DNA from: Cannabis sativa
Taxonomy: Eukaryota; Streptophyta; Magnoliopsida; Rosales; Cannabaceae
Length of the DNA stretch: 64,000 bases
Assembly (NCBI RefSeq): GCF_029168945.1
Contig: NC_083607.1
Location: 10,310,001 to 10,374,000 of the forward strand
Direction: 5' to 3'
The notes beneath the pieces are model-generated. The model was not told the DNA's origin. It saw nothing but the letters and a program-made list of their open reading frames with translations, and searched no databases. Each line of letters begins with the position of its first letter. The first letter of the stretch is position 1. The position numbers and the translations under genes were made by a program. Positions 10,776 through 21,512 of the stretch are shown piece after piece.

Positions 10776-11935
10776 CACTTTTAGTTTGGGGGGGGGGGGG
10801 AACTTAAATTTTTTTTCGCGTTTATTTATTTTAGTTTAGTTTGTTTTAGTTTTTGTTAGTCCTGTGTGATAGCTAAATTGAAAGATTGATTGGATTGTTG
10901 TTATTCACTTGTGCAATGGATTAAAACATAACTGTGTGCTTGACTTGCAACTGTTTGAATTAAGATGGATGTGTGCTAGGAAGTGATTCATGTAGATTTA
11001 AAACATTTGTTATTCTCACATATCACCTCTGTTCTATTTGGTTTGTGGAATGATTGATTGTACATGAAATAGAATTTGTTTGACATACTCTCTTGAAGCG
11101 AAATCTTTGATTTTTTCTGTTTGGAAAGTGATTTAGGCAAGTTTTCTTTGGAACGATTGAGCCTTTCAAGCCTACCTAGAAATTTTTACCATAGTATACC
11201 CAAAGTTGAGCCTTAGCCTGTTTTAAAAATTTTTCACCACTTAACTGAGCTGAATTCGTATCTTAAATTCTTTTCACCCCGAACATACCTTATTATGCCA
11301 TGAGCCTTGAAGCAAGTTTGGGGGGGATGAGTGCTGTAAGTGGAAAAATAAAGTGTAGGAATGAGAGATTGAGAAAAAAAAAGAATAATATTGTGTGTTG
11401 TGCCTATGAGAAAAAAAACAAAAATGTCTTTTTGAAGAAAAAAAAAAGTTAAGAAAATTATGAGGTACACACATAAGAAAAATTGCAATCTCTTATTTCT
11501 GTTTTTGGGATATATGGAAAGAAAGCAAAATAAATGTCTAGGCTTGCTTGGTTAATAGTGCTTATGGTATAGTATAGCCTAAATGACTTCTCACCTACCC
11601 ATGTACCTAAGCCATGCGATGTTAACCGAAAAAGACCTATTGATTCCAAATAGAAATTTGTCAACATTAGTGGAGAGAGGTATGTCATTCAAACTTATTG
11701 ATCATGTGTTAGTGGGATGTTGGAAAGTTTAGAACAGTTGTGATATTGATGGCAATTGCGATGTTTTATGTTTGTATGAATTACTTACTTGTAAATTGCA
11801 CATTCAACTTAGTTCTTAGAGTTGGCAAGTTGAAATTCTGGTTATTGATGGATTGAAGTTGTGCAGGTGGTGGTAACAATTAAACTGTTGGAAAGTTTAG
11901 CTATCATTGTCAGTTTGTTTTTAGTTTAGTTTTAG
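10776..11935 (+). other. Athila-1 3' non-coding region
   Basis: About 1.1 kb without a credible ORF. It holds a G-run of about 14 bases after 10783, A-rich tracts (11370-11460) and a second AGTTTGGGG at about 11311. It is T/A-rich and probably a 3' untranslated region of the genomic RNA. Confidence 0.7.
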
Positions 11936-11972
11936 TTTACTCGGGGACGAGTAAAGAGTCAGTTTGGGGGAG
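11936..11972 (+). promoter_or_regulatory. Athila-1 hairpin B and polypurine tract
   Basis: TTTACTCG-GGGA-CGAGTAAA (11936-11955) is a perfect 8-bp stem. Five bases later the polypurine tract AGTTTGGGGGAG (11961-11972) primes plus-strand DNA. The stem ends 19 nt before the first base of the 3' LTR, the same distance as in Athila-2. Confidence 0.8.
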
Positions 11973-11974
11973 TT

Positions 11975-13224
11975 TGTTAGGCTATTTTTAGCCTATGTTT
12001 TGGATCTAATTTATGTGCGTTTTTAGCTGTGTTGGGACGGAATTACGCTTGTTTTCTATGTTTTCAGGTTCTTTGGAATAAAAGAGGTCTCGGGTGCAGA
12101 AATTCGTTAAAAGACGTGCTGAGCCGAAGAAAACACAATTTCTGAGTAATTGTGCACATCTGGCCACGGCTAAACACAACCTGGCCGCGGCTAGATCTCG
12201 AAAATTTAGAAGGCTTCAGTCGCCGCGGCGATGAAGAGTCTCGCCGCGGCCATTTAAGAGATACAGAGAGACCCCTTATTTTCAATTATCTCGCCGCGGC
12301 GAGAGGAAGCTTAGCCGCGGCGAGATCCCGTACGGACCAGGGGCATTTTTGTCCATCGAACCCTAAATTTTAGTTATAAATAGAAAACTGCGATTGGAGG
12401 TCTGGGAGAGCGATCAGAAACCCTAAAATACAGCTGAGAGCGGCAGGAAGAGCACAGAGATTGAAGTGAAGATCCAGAATTCATCCACCAACAGTTCTTT
12501 TCTTTATTCCTCTTTAATTTATTTATGTTGAATATTGCTATAGGAATGGTTATGGATTTGTTTCTGAACTAAATTTCCCATTTAGGGAGGATGATGATTG
12601 TTGTTTAATGTTTTGCCTAGTTAATGTTTAATTACCATTCCTCAATTCTTGTGTGTGAAATTATCTTAATTTGTTCTTAATTTCATGTTTAAGATTGATC
12701 ACCTTGTGCATGCTTTATGATCTCAATTCGAAATCTGAAAAGTGAGAATTGAGAATGCTAAAATTAAGATAATCGATGTTCTATGTGAAATGAAAGTATT
12801 TGCATGACTTATGTGACGAGTAGATTATTACTTAATGCTGATTACATGTTAGTTTAATTAAGGAATTAATTAGATGACATGTGATTTAGAATCTAGAAGA
12901 TCTGAAAGGAGCTAGGTTATTTCATAATCTGTCATTCACCTCAAGAATAGGATAGTAATTGAGCGTTAACGATTTGGGTAAACAACAACAGGATTCTCCT
13001 CCCTATTATCTCATCTTGCGCAACTTTCAATTGTGTTATTAAGTTTTCTGAATTTCTTTCATATTTTACTGTTTTTAAATCATAATTGCTTTCGATTTGC
13101 CGAATAGAATCATAAGTGTAATTTAGTGGTATTTAATCCAATTCCCTGTGGGATCGACCTCACCTGTGTGAGATTTACTACTTGGTTGCGTATACTTGCG
13201 TAGCGTTTATAATTTTCAGCAACA
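11975..13224 (+). repeat. Athila-1 3' LTR
   Basis: 1250 bp, matching 1915-3163 with about nine substitutions and one 1-bp indel in my count. Most substitutions are transitions, as expected in methylated DNA. The palindrome pairs and TATA box (12375-12382) are kept. Confidence 0.95.
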
Positions 13225-13229
13225 ATGGC
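13225..13229. repeat. Athila-1 target-site duplication, right copy
   Basis: ATGGC immediately after the 3' LTR, identical to 1910-1914. Confidence 0.95.
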
Positions 13230-14127
13230 CTCCTCTGCCTCTATTACCTCCATTATAGCCAGTATCGTTATTGCCTCCTGAATAACCATGATGACCACCA
13301 GAGTAGGGAGTTTTGTTTGCATAATTTGCGTTTGGTGAGGCTGAAGTGTTGGGTTGCTTGTTGATTCCTGAGATGGCACTCAGCCTCTCGATCTTACTAT
13401 CAAAACTCAAAAGGATATCCTGCAAAATAGGCCAAGTAATGGAGGACCTAGCCTCGATCTGGAGAACAATAGGGAGGTAATCGAGATCTAAACCAGACAA
13501 TACATTAGAGATAAGTAAGGATTCGGGATATGGGTCACCTGCAAGGGCTAATACATCTGCCCACTGCCTCTTTTGTTTGAGGTAATCAACCATGCTGAGA
13601 GATCCTTTTCTTGCTGTTTGGATCTTTGTTCTGTATTCATCCATTTTTGCCTTAGAATGAGCTCCATATAGGGCTTCAAGAGCTTGCCATAATGCTGCTG
13701 AAGAGTCACACCCCATGACTTCGGTTGCTATCCCCTCTGTCATGGACCCATACAGCCAACCCATGAGCAGTTGGTCATGAACTATCCACTGCTCAAATTC
13801 TGGGTTAACATCGAGTCCAAATCCTGGCTGTCCATCTACACCAGCAGGAGCAGGAATGAACTCTGTTGGCCGTGGCTTTGTTCCTTTGAGATATCCATCG
13901 AGCCGATGTCCTCTAACAATGGCAGTCATCATTGTTTTCCATAGAGAGAAGTTATTCCTGTCAAGCTTGAGTGCAAATGGTTGATTAAGTGTGCTTCCAA
14001 ACTGTGGAACAACCACGCTGGATGTTGTGTTTTCAGAGACTGTTGAAGACTGGTTGGCACCATTGCTACCAGCTGGAGCTGAACGATTTTGGGGTGTGCT
14101 TGGTGTTGATCTATCGCCAGTCGACAT
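13225..14127 (-). pseudogene. Copia-1 gag (UBN2-type capsid), cut by Athila-1
   Basis: This is the capsid and nucleic-acid packaging protein of the split Copia. It starts at Met 14127, close downstream of the primer site. After a Ser/Thr/Pro-rich leader it carries the UBN2-type gag core: KLDRNNFSLWKTMM, WLYGSMTEG, a stretch on the size of the aligned fragments (ALWQALEALYGAHSKAKMDEY), and KQKRQWADVLALAGDP. It then enters a Gly/Asn/Arg-rich tail that stops abruptly at the Athila-1 3' LTR. The matching continuation, Gly/Arg-rich and then a CCHC knuckle, resumes at 1914. Confidence 0.9.
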
Positions 14128-14139
14128 CTTGCCAGGGCC

Positions 14140-14152
14140 GGCTCTGATACCA
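14140..14152 (-). promoter_or_regulatory. Copia-1 primer-binding site (tRNA-iMet)
   Basis: On the minus strand this reads TGGTATCAGAGCC. The first twelve bases are the usual plant Copia site complementary to the 3' end of initiator tRNA-Met. It lies between the LTR and gag. Confidence 0.9.
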
Positions 14153-14443
14153 AGTAAGAAATTATAGACAAGGGGATTTGATTGAATATTCAGCTCAATG
14201 AGCTCTTGCCTTCATTCATTCCTTAAATAGTATTACAAAGATGATTCTAGAAATATTACACCTCACCAAACGTAATAACAGAAAGAGAATATTCGTACAA
14301 AAGGTAATAACATAAAGATATGAAAAATCAGAAATTGATGATTGGAAAATAATGAGCTGTCTGATATTGAATTCAGGACTACAATGACAGATGGCAGAGT
14401 GATGTGTGAAGCAGGGGCTGATGCATATTTTCATTTCTTAACA
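14153..14443 (-). repeat. Copia-1 5' LTR
   Basis: Minus-strand LTR of about 290 bp. Its outer end starts TGTTAAGAAAT and its inner end finishes ATTTCTTACT just before the primer site, an imperfect terminal inverted repeat. The partner LTR is outside the window, so the inner boundary is uncertain by a few bases and no target duplication can be tested. Confidence 0.7.
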
Positions 14444-14573
14444 TCACTCTATTAGAATAAACAACTGAGAAATTCTCATTCACTTTCTCTTTATCTCTTC
14501 ATCTTATTCTTTTTATCTATTTTATATTATTCTATATTATTTTGTAACATACAAATATTAATTAGGTTATTGA

Positions 14574-14911
14574 CACTACAAAAAATGTTACTTTAATTTA
14601 GTCACAACAAAACTTATGACTAAAAGTAAAAAAGTTTTGAATAATCATAAATTATTATTCCTACGTTGTGACTAAAAAGTCCGTGATTAAAAGTAGTAGT
14701 TATAAAAATCACAATTAATTTGTTGTGACTAAATATATTTTTAGTCACAATACTTGTTGTGACTAAATGTATTTTTAGTCACAATACTTGTTGTGACTAA
14801 AACTATAGTGACAATGTTGGATCTAAATGTTATGTTTTAGTCACAAGTATTTAGTTATAAAAAATTTATATTGTAACTAAAAAATTATCACTAAATGTAA
14901 CTTTTATAGTG
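14574..14911. mobile_element. CACTA-type MITE
   Basis: 338 bp, CACTACAAAAAATG at the left and TTTTATAGTG at the right, flanked by the 3-bp duplication TGA (14571-14573, 14912-14914), the hallmark of CACTA/En-Spm insertion. The interior is built from about ten copies of TTTAGTCACAA or its complement in both orientations, the subterminal repeats expected for transposase binding. It has no coding capacity. Confidence 0.88.
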
Positions 14912-14914
14912 TGA

Positions 14915-15512
14915 AGTGTGTGGACAAATCTTACAAATATTTTTCAGCAATATGTTCTAAATTTATGTCGTGGAATATCAATTTAGACAAGTAGACGCGT
15001 GTAATTTTGGTACTGAATAGTATTTTCTTTTGAGAAAGAATTGAAAAGCCAAAAGAATATCCATGTAATAAAAGAAGCCCAACAAACAAAGACCATTAAA
15101 TATTCTCTAGTAAAATTAACGTTTTTTGTTTTGTTATAATAGCTAGTAACAGTAACCCTTTTCTTTTGTTGGTCTAATAATAAAATTGACTTTTTATTTG
15201 TTAATTCATACCCATTTTATTTATATTCAAAAGGTAATTGATAATTGACCATATTTATCCATGTATACATTTTTATTGTTTATGAAACTACATGGAATGA
15301 AGCTTACATTGACCTTATCTCTTAATCAGTCAAAACTGCTGAATCTATTAATATCTTTCATCTAGTTGATTTTGATGCATGTTTGAATATGTTTCTTGGG
15401 GTCAAAGGTAAACTATTTAAACACATGCTTCAAACCTAAGGGTCACGTAACATCAATTCTAACGATTGTAACATATAATACGTACACGTAATAATAGAAA
15501 CAAATTATATTA
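14915..15512. other. AT-rich intergenic DNA
   Basis: About 600 bp, AT-rich, with no ORF or repeat that I can identify. It ends in the TATTA target of Copia-2. Confidence 0.5.
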
Positions 15513-15745
15513 TGTTATGAAATATTAGTATTATGTAATATTATAATTTAGAGAAAGAAAATAGAGAAGAGATGAGAATTTTCTGAGTGATTTATTCCAA
15601 TAGGTGATCTCCTATTTATACACATACAAGAGTCAAATATTAAGAAACTAAGAGAAAGGGAAACTAAGAAAAAGGGAATGTTGATTACATTAATGGAAAT
15701 AAATAAAAGATTTGGACATCCACATAATAAATACTATTTATAACA
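15513..15745 (-). repeat. Copia-2 3' LTR
   Basis: 233 bp, TGTTATG to TAACA. The polypurine tract AAGGGGGAG (minus strand, 15746-15754) directly abuts it. One mismatch against 20964-21196. Confidence 0.95.
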
Positions 15746-15845
15746 CTCCCCCTTGGATGTCCATAATAACTGCCTCATTAAAAACCTCGCCGAGAAAACC
15801 CAGTGGGACAAAACTCGGTCAAGGAAAAAAGAGTGCAGTATGAAA

Positions 15846-17501
15846 TTACTCCCCCTCATTTTGGCATTCGTGGAGATCCTTTAATCGACGCATTCCAATC
15901 TTGTGAACCATCTTCTCAAAAGTTGATGTTGGTAATGACTTCGTGAATAAGTCTGCAAGATTATCGCTTGATCGAATTTGTTGAACATCGATATCACCAT
16001 TTTCTTGAAGATTGTGTGTAAAGAAGAATTTTGGTGAAATATGTTTAGTTCTGTCTCCTTTAATGTACCCTCCTTTAAGTTGAGCGATGCAAGCAGCATT
16101 ATCTTCATAGAGAATTGTTGGTACTTCTTTATTAGATGTTAATCCACAAGTTCCTCGAATATGTTGTGTCATTGATCTTAACCAAACACATTCTCGACTT
16201 GCCTCGTGAATTGCAAGTATCTCAGCATGATTTGAGGAAGTAGCCACCAGAGTTTGCTTTGTTGATCGCCAGGATATCGCAGTGTCACCGCAAGTGAACA
16301 AATAGCCAGTTCGAGATCTGGCTTTATGTGGATCAGATAAATATCCTGCATCTGCATAGCCAATAAGTTGTGACCCACAATTATTAGAATAGAATAATCC
16401 TTTATCAATAGTACCCTGGAGATAGCGGAGTATGTGCTTAATCCCTTTCCAATGTCTATATGTTGGAGCAGAACTAAATCTTGCTAATAAATTGACAGAG
16501 AAAGCTATATCAGGTCTTGTACAATTAGCAAGATACATCAATGCTCCTATTGCACTAAGATATGGTACTTCTGGACCAAGGAGCTCTTCATGTTCTTCTC
16601 TAGGTCGAAAAGGATCTTTTTCTACATCAAGTGACCTAACTACCATTGGGCTACTCAATGGGTGTGATTTATCCATATAAAACCGTCTCAAAATCTTTTC
16701 AGTATAAGTTGACTGATGAATGAAAATTCCACATTTTAAATGCTCAATTTGTAGACCAAGACAAAATTTTGTTTTTCCTAAATCTTTCATTTCGAACTCT
16801 TTCTTTAGATATTCCACAGCTTCTGAAAGTTTTTCAGGAGTTCCAATAATATTCAAATCATCAACATAGACAGCAATGATAACAAACTCAGGACTTGAAC
16901 TTTTTATAAAAACACATGGGCAAATAGGATCATTTTTATATCCTTCTTTTAATAAATATTTACTAAGTCGATTGTACCACATGCGTCCTGATTGTTTTAA
17001 TCCATACAATGATCTTTGTAATTTAATTGAGCACATTTCTCGATTGCTTGAATTATATGCATCGTGCATCTTAAATCCTTCGGGGATCTTCATGTAAATA
17101 TCACTATCTAGTGATCCATATAAATAAGCTGTGACTACATCCATTAATCGCATATCGAGTTTTTCACTCACGACGGAGCTAACCAAATATCTTAATGTTA
17201 TTGCATCCACCACGGGAGAATATGTCTCCTCATAATCAATACACGGCCTTTGAGAAAAACCTTGAGCTACAAGTCTTGCTTTGTATCTCACAACTTCATT
17301 TTTCTCATTTCTTTTACGTAAACATACCCATTTGTATCCAACGGGTTTCACACCTTCAGGTGTTTGGACTATAGGTCCAAATACTTTGCGTTTAGCAAGT
17401 GAATTCAATTCTGCTTGAATTGCTTCTTTCCATTTTGGCCAATCTTTTCTATTTTGACATTCTTTGATAGATTTAGGTTCAAGATCCTCGTTTTCATTCA
17501 T
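15846..17501 (-). pseudogene. Copia-2 reverse transcriptase and RNase H
   Basis: 551 codons from Met 17501, and the frame is open further upstream to about 17615. It carries the Copia RT: WKEAIQAELNSL, GYKWVCLRKRNEK, ARLVAQGFSQ, VVTAYLYGSLD, QRSLYGLKQSGRMWYNRL and the catalytic AVYVDDLNIIG. RNase H follows (GYADAGYLSDPHKARSRTGY, DNAACIAQLKGGYIKGDRTKHI). All the motifs I looked for are intact. Upstream it should join the integrase, but that lies in a different frame (shift near 17620), so a full polyprotein cannot be made. Confidence 0.9.
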
Positions 17502-17584
17502 AATTTCTAGCGCTACATTATAAGCAAAAATATTGTCGACAATTACTTCGAGTCGGTTCCATTCTTTTCTTGTATTGACATAAT

Positions 17585-19375
17585 TTATTGAGATCTCATT
17601 ATTGCTAATATTTTCAGTACTCGAATCTCTTCAAGAGATTTGTTTATGTCAACATCTTCCTCGAAATTTTCAGCCTCTTCATTAGGGCCATCTTGATTAT
17701 TTGCTCCCTTTCTTTTTCGAGGATTTTTATCTTTGGAACCGACTGGTCTACCACGTTTCAAACGTGCTTTAGACTCATTAATTAATTGTCCTTCTGGGAC
17801 TTCAATTCGAATTGGAGCATTTTCACTGGAAATATGTGATTTTGTAATTTTCTTTGGGTCGTTGAATGCATTTGGTAATTGATTTGCAATATTTTGCAAA
17901 TGAATTATTCTTTGAACTTCAAGTTCACATTGATTTGTACGAGGATCAAATTGAGATAATGATTGTGCATTCCATATAATTTCTTTTTCCAGCTGTTTCT
18001 TTTCCCCTCCCCCTAAAGCTGGGAAACTTGTCTCATCAAAATGACAATCAGCAAAACGTGCTGTAAATACATCTCCAGTTGTGGGTTCGAGATATTTAAT
18101 GATAGATGGAGATTCATACCCAACATATATTCCCAGCCTCCTTTGAGGACCCATCTTTGTTCGTTGTGGTGGAGCAATCGGAACATATACTGTACAACCA
18201 AAGATTCTTAGATGGGAAATATTTGGCTCCTGACCAAAAGCCAATTGTAGTGGGGAGAATTTGTGATATGATGTTGGCCTAATGCGTACAAGTGCCGCAG
18301 CATGTAAAATAGCATGTCCCCAAGCTATAATTGGGAGTTTTGTTCTCATAAGTAATGGTCTTGCAATTAACTGGAGGCGCTTAATAAATGATTCTGCTAG
18401 ACCATTTTGTGTATGTACATGAGCAACAGGATGTTCAACATTTATCCCTATTGACATACAATAATCATTAAAAGCCTGTGATGTAAATTCACCAGCATTA
18501 TCAAGGCGGATTGTCTTGATTGCATAGTCTGGGAATTGTGCTCGTAATCGGATTATTTGAGCAAGCAATCTTGCAAATGCTACATTACGAGTAGATAATA
18601 AGCAAACATGTGACCATCTAGTTGATGCATCTATCAATACCATAAAATATCTGAATGGTCCACATGGTGGGCAAATAGGCCCACATATGTCGTCCTGAAT
18701 TCGTTCAAGAAATCCAGGGGATTCAATTCCAACCTTTACCGGTGAGGGCTTAATGATTAAATTTCCTTGAGAACAAGCAACACATGAGAACTCACTGGAT
18801 AAAAGAATCTTTTGGTTCTTCAATGGATGACCATGTGAGTTCTCTATTATTCTACGCATCATAATTGAACCGGGATGGCCTAACCGGTTATGCCAAATAA
18901 CAAATAAATTTTTCTGGTTTGTGAACCTCTCGTTCACAATAACATGAGTTTCTATTGTACTTATACGTGTAACGTACAAACCTGAAGACAAACCAGGTAA
19001 TTTTTCTAATATGTATTTTTTTCTTGAAACAATAGATGTAATGCAAAGATATTCAAAATTATTTTCATCTATTGTCTCAATATGATATCCATTACGACGT
19101 ATATCTTTGAAACTCAACAGATTCCTTTTTGATTTGGTGGATAATAAGGCATCATCTATAATAATTTTTGTTCCTCTAGGCATCAATATAATTGCTCTTC
19201 TGGAGCCTTCAATTAAATTTGCAGTGCCTGATATTGTATTAACATTTGCCTTCATTCTTGATAAATTTGAAAAATATTTATCACTTCTAAGTATTGTATG
19301 AGTGGTTGCGCTATCCACCAAACACATATCATCACCATTATTTGTAGAATCATGTATAGAATGACAAATGTCCAT
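17585..19375 (-). pseudogene. Copia-2 protease and integrase
   Basis: 596 codons. The protease active site is LVDSATTHTI near residue 20. The GAG-pre-integrase signature WHNRLGHPGS is followed by a Cys pair (CVACSQGN). The integrase core has DDICGPI, RLDNAGEFTS and GLAESFIKRLQL, giving the three acidic residues. A Lys/Arg-rich linker (RLKRGRPVGSKDKNPRKRKG) lies near the end and could act in nuclear import. The last about ten residues are out of register: the adjacent frame (TENISNNEISINY) leads on into the RT. The first Met at 19375 is probably not the native start, because the protease would be released from a gag-pol fusion. Confidence 0.9.
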
Positions 19376-19517
19376 TACTTCATTAACAAAAAAAACATAA
19401 TAAGTTCAAAATATAAATGCTTAAATATTAAAAGTTCATAACATAAACATGCCAAATAAAATAAACACCTTAAAGTAAATAAATGATAATAAAAAAAAAC
19501 ATAACAAAGAAAAGTGA

Positions 19518-20171
19518 CTAATTGTGGACATTCCCATCTCCATTATCGATATTCATGTTGTTATTAATGAGATCTTCATTAAAAAAATCTGCAACATCTA
19601 AGTGCGTAATATCCAAAGGCTCTTTGAGAAAACCATCATCTTGATAGGCAAAATTTGCTTCTATTTTCTCCTTTCCTTTCACAGATGCTTGATAAAGATC
19701 AGCAAGGTGTTTTGCCGTACGACAAGCACGTGCCCAGTGTCCTTTTATTCCACATCTGGAACATAAATTTTCAGAATTTCTATGATTATTATTTTGAGGA
19801 CCTTTTCGCTTGTTCTCAGTAGTTGTGCTTTTCATTGGAGTATATGAATTTTTATTTTGACCATTACGATGCCAAACATTGCTTCGACCGCGATCGCGAC
19901 CTCGACCGCGACTTTGATTATGGTCACGACTACGTCTATTACTTCGATTATGATCAAGACTACGACTATGATTATGATTGTCAGCAATTGTAGCATTCAC
20001 TTCAGGGAATGGAGCAGACCCAGTTGGGCGAGATTCATGATTTTTCATCAAAAGTTCATTATTTTGCTCAGCTACTAGAAGGCATGAAATCAATTCTGAA
20101 TATTTTTTAAAATTTCGCTCTCTATATTGCTGCTGCAGGAGCACATTAGAGGCATGAAAAGTAGTATATGT
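19518..20171 (-). pseudogene. Copia-2 gag, C-terminal part with zinc knuckle
   Basis: The frame includes YTTFHASNVLLQQQYRERNF and KYSELISCLLVAEQNNELL, then an Arg/Asn/His-rich basic region with many short SR-like repeats. The CX2CX4HX4C knuckle is CSRCGIKGHWARAC. It continues the 20146-20595 gag, but after an extra A in the run at 20171-20177 that frame moves. It ends in a stop about 140 bp before the first Met of the protease frame; a gag-pol boundary is expected there. Confidence 0.85.
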
Positions 20172-20595
20172 TTTTTTCTAACATTTCATAGTCAGTAACT
20201 TTTTCTCCACACAACATTAATTTAGAAGTGATATTAAACATTGCAGAGTTATAATCACTTACTGATTTAAAATCTTGCAACCTCAGGTGCAACCAATCAT
20301 TCTTAGCCTTTGGCAATATGACAGTTTTTTGATGGTCATATCTTTCTTTCAAATTTTGCCAAAGCACAAGAGGATCTTTTACGGTTAAATATTCATATTT
20401 TAACCCCTCATGGAGATGATGGCGAAGGAAAATCATAGCCTTGGCCTTATTTTGTTTTGTTTCAGTATTTTGATCTTTGATGGTGTCTCCAAGACCCATA
20501 GCATCTAAATGGATTTCAGCATCAAGAATCCATGACAAATAGTTTTTTCCAGAAATATCAAGTGCCACAAAATCAAGTTTTGCAAGGTTTGCCAT
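20146..20595 (-). pseudogene. Copia-2 gag, N-terminal part
   Basis: Starts at Met 20595 and shows the UBN2-type Copia capsid: FVALDISGKNYLSWILDAEIHL, MIFLRHHLHEGLKYEYL, LWQNLKERYDHQK and LRLQDFKSVSDYNSAMF. The frame ends after 149 codons. The run of seven T on the plus strand at 20171-20177 has one base too many; the next frame continues the gag protein. With LTRs nearly identical, this is either a recent inactivating slip or a copying error. Confidence 0.9.
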
Positions 20596-20846
20596 GGATA
20601 AAACTATATCAATATAAAGTGTAAATTATTAGACATATACATAAACTTTGAAAAAAAAATACAACAAAATATAGTACAATATAGAATAAGATAATAAGAT
20701 TAAACAATATAATATGATAAACAAATCAACACACATATATAATATATAAGCATCTATATAGATATATATAAGCATAGACATATATTGTATAAATATTAAT
20801 TCATTAAAAAAAAATGGCTAACTCGAATGTGTTTCAGTCAGATGAG

Positions 20847-20879
<33 letters not shown>

Positions 20880-20963
20880 TTAGTGTATCATGACTTTGAA
20901 GCAATTCGAGATCACATAACAAAAACATTGTCATACCTTGGTTAGAGGCTCGTGCTGATAACG
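20596..20963 (-). other. Copia-2 5' untranslated leader
   Basis: About 370 bp, very AT-rich, with an (AT)n-type microsatellite near 20848-20880. Directly beside the LTR the minus strand reads CGTTATCAGCACGAGCC, the probable primer site. I do not recognise which tRNA or tRNA fragment it fits. Confidence 0.6.
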
Positions 20964-21196
20964 TGTTATGAAATATTAGTATTATGTAATATTATAATTT
21001 AGAGAAAGAAAATAGAGAAGAGATGAGAATTTTCTGAGTGATTTATTCCAATAGGTGATCTCCTATTTATACACATACAAGAGTCAAATATTAAGAAACT
21101 AAGAGAAAGGGAAACTAAGAAAAAGGAAATGTTGATTACATTAATGGAAATAAATAAAAGATTTGGACATCCACATAATAAATACTATTTATAACA
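20964..21196 (-). repeat. Copia-2 5' LTR
   Basis: 233 bp; one difference from the other LTR. TATTA follows at 21197-21201. Confidence 0.95.
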
Positions 21197-21201
21197 TATT
21201 A

Positions 21202-21512
21202 AATAATATATTCAACATCACATGTGAAAAAAAGGCAGCAAATTGGTATATACATAGCTTTATCTTTTGTCGTATTACGGCAACATTATTTTTAATTATT
21301 ATTATTACTTGCGTAATAATAACCAATACGTAATTACGTACAGGTTTCCCACCATATATATGTATCCTAGAACGTTTTGAGTCTTTGATTTGACAAGTTC
21401 ACAACCCATTATATATAATATAAATAAAATAGCTAGGAGAGGTTATAAGATAAGTAATTTAGTGAATCAAATATTATTGGGTTTGTTATAACTTTATCAT
21501 CAGTAGAAAAAT
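21202..21512 (+). promoter_or_regulatory. Upstream region of the Gly/His-rich gene
   Basis: About 310 bp. Candidate TATA boxes (TATATATAATATAAATA region, 21410-21428) lie 85-100 bp before the start codon, which suits a plant promoter. The Copia-2 insertion ends about 310 bp upstream of the ATG, so it may have changed the promoter. Confidence 0.4.

Larger units (their letters stand above)
1915..13224 (+). mobile_element. Athila-1: near-complete Ty3/gypsy Athila retrotransposon nested in Copia-1
   Basis: The element is 11,310 bp with 1249/1250-bp LTRs that begin TGTTAG and end AACA. It is flanked by a perfect 5-bp target duplication, ATGGC, at 1910-1914 and 13225-13229. In order it holds a tRNA-Asp primer site, gag, aspartic protease, RT, RNase H, integrase, an array of GCCGCGGC palindromes, an ORF in the env position, a long non-coding tail and a polypurine tract. 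The Athila-type gag and pol and the extra 3' ORF fit the Athila lineage. I counted about nine substitutions and one indel between LTRs, so the insertion is young. Even so, gag, pol and the 3' ORF each contain frame breaks, so the copy is probably not autonomous. Confidence 0.95.
1..14443 (-). mobile_element. Copia-1: Ty1/copia element, split by Athila-1 and running off the left edge
   Basis: The coding parts read on the minus strand. From right to left they are LTR (14153-14443), primer site (14140-14152), gag (13225-14127), then beyond the inserted Athila-1 the zinc knuckle, protease, GAG-pre-integrase and integrase (1914 to 24). Reverse transcriptase, RNase H and the second LTR lie outside the window. 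ATGGC is present on both sides of Athila-1, so the Copia was one continuous reading frame at that point before the insertion. At least one frameshift (near 1105-1116) is independent of it, so the element is dead. Confidence 0.9.
15513..21196 (-). mobile_element. Copia-2: young, complete Ty1/copia element
   Basis: 5,684 bp with 233-bp LTRs and TATTA duplications at 15508-15512 and 21197-21201. The LTRs differ at one position (GGG versus GGA), so it is the youngest datable insertion in the window. Gag, protease, integrase, RT and RNase H are all present on the minus strand. The frame is nevertheless broken at 20171-20177 (A run in gag) and near 17620 (integrase/RT), and gag and pol are in different frames. 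Confidence 0.95.
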
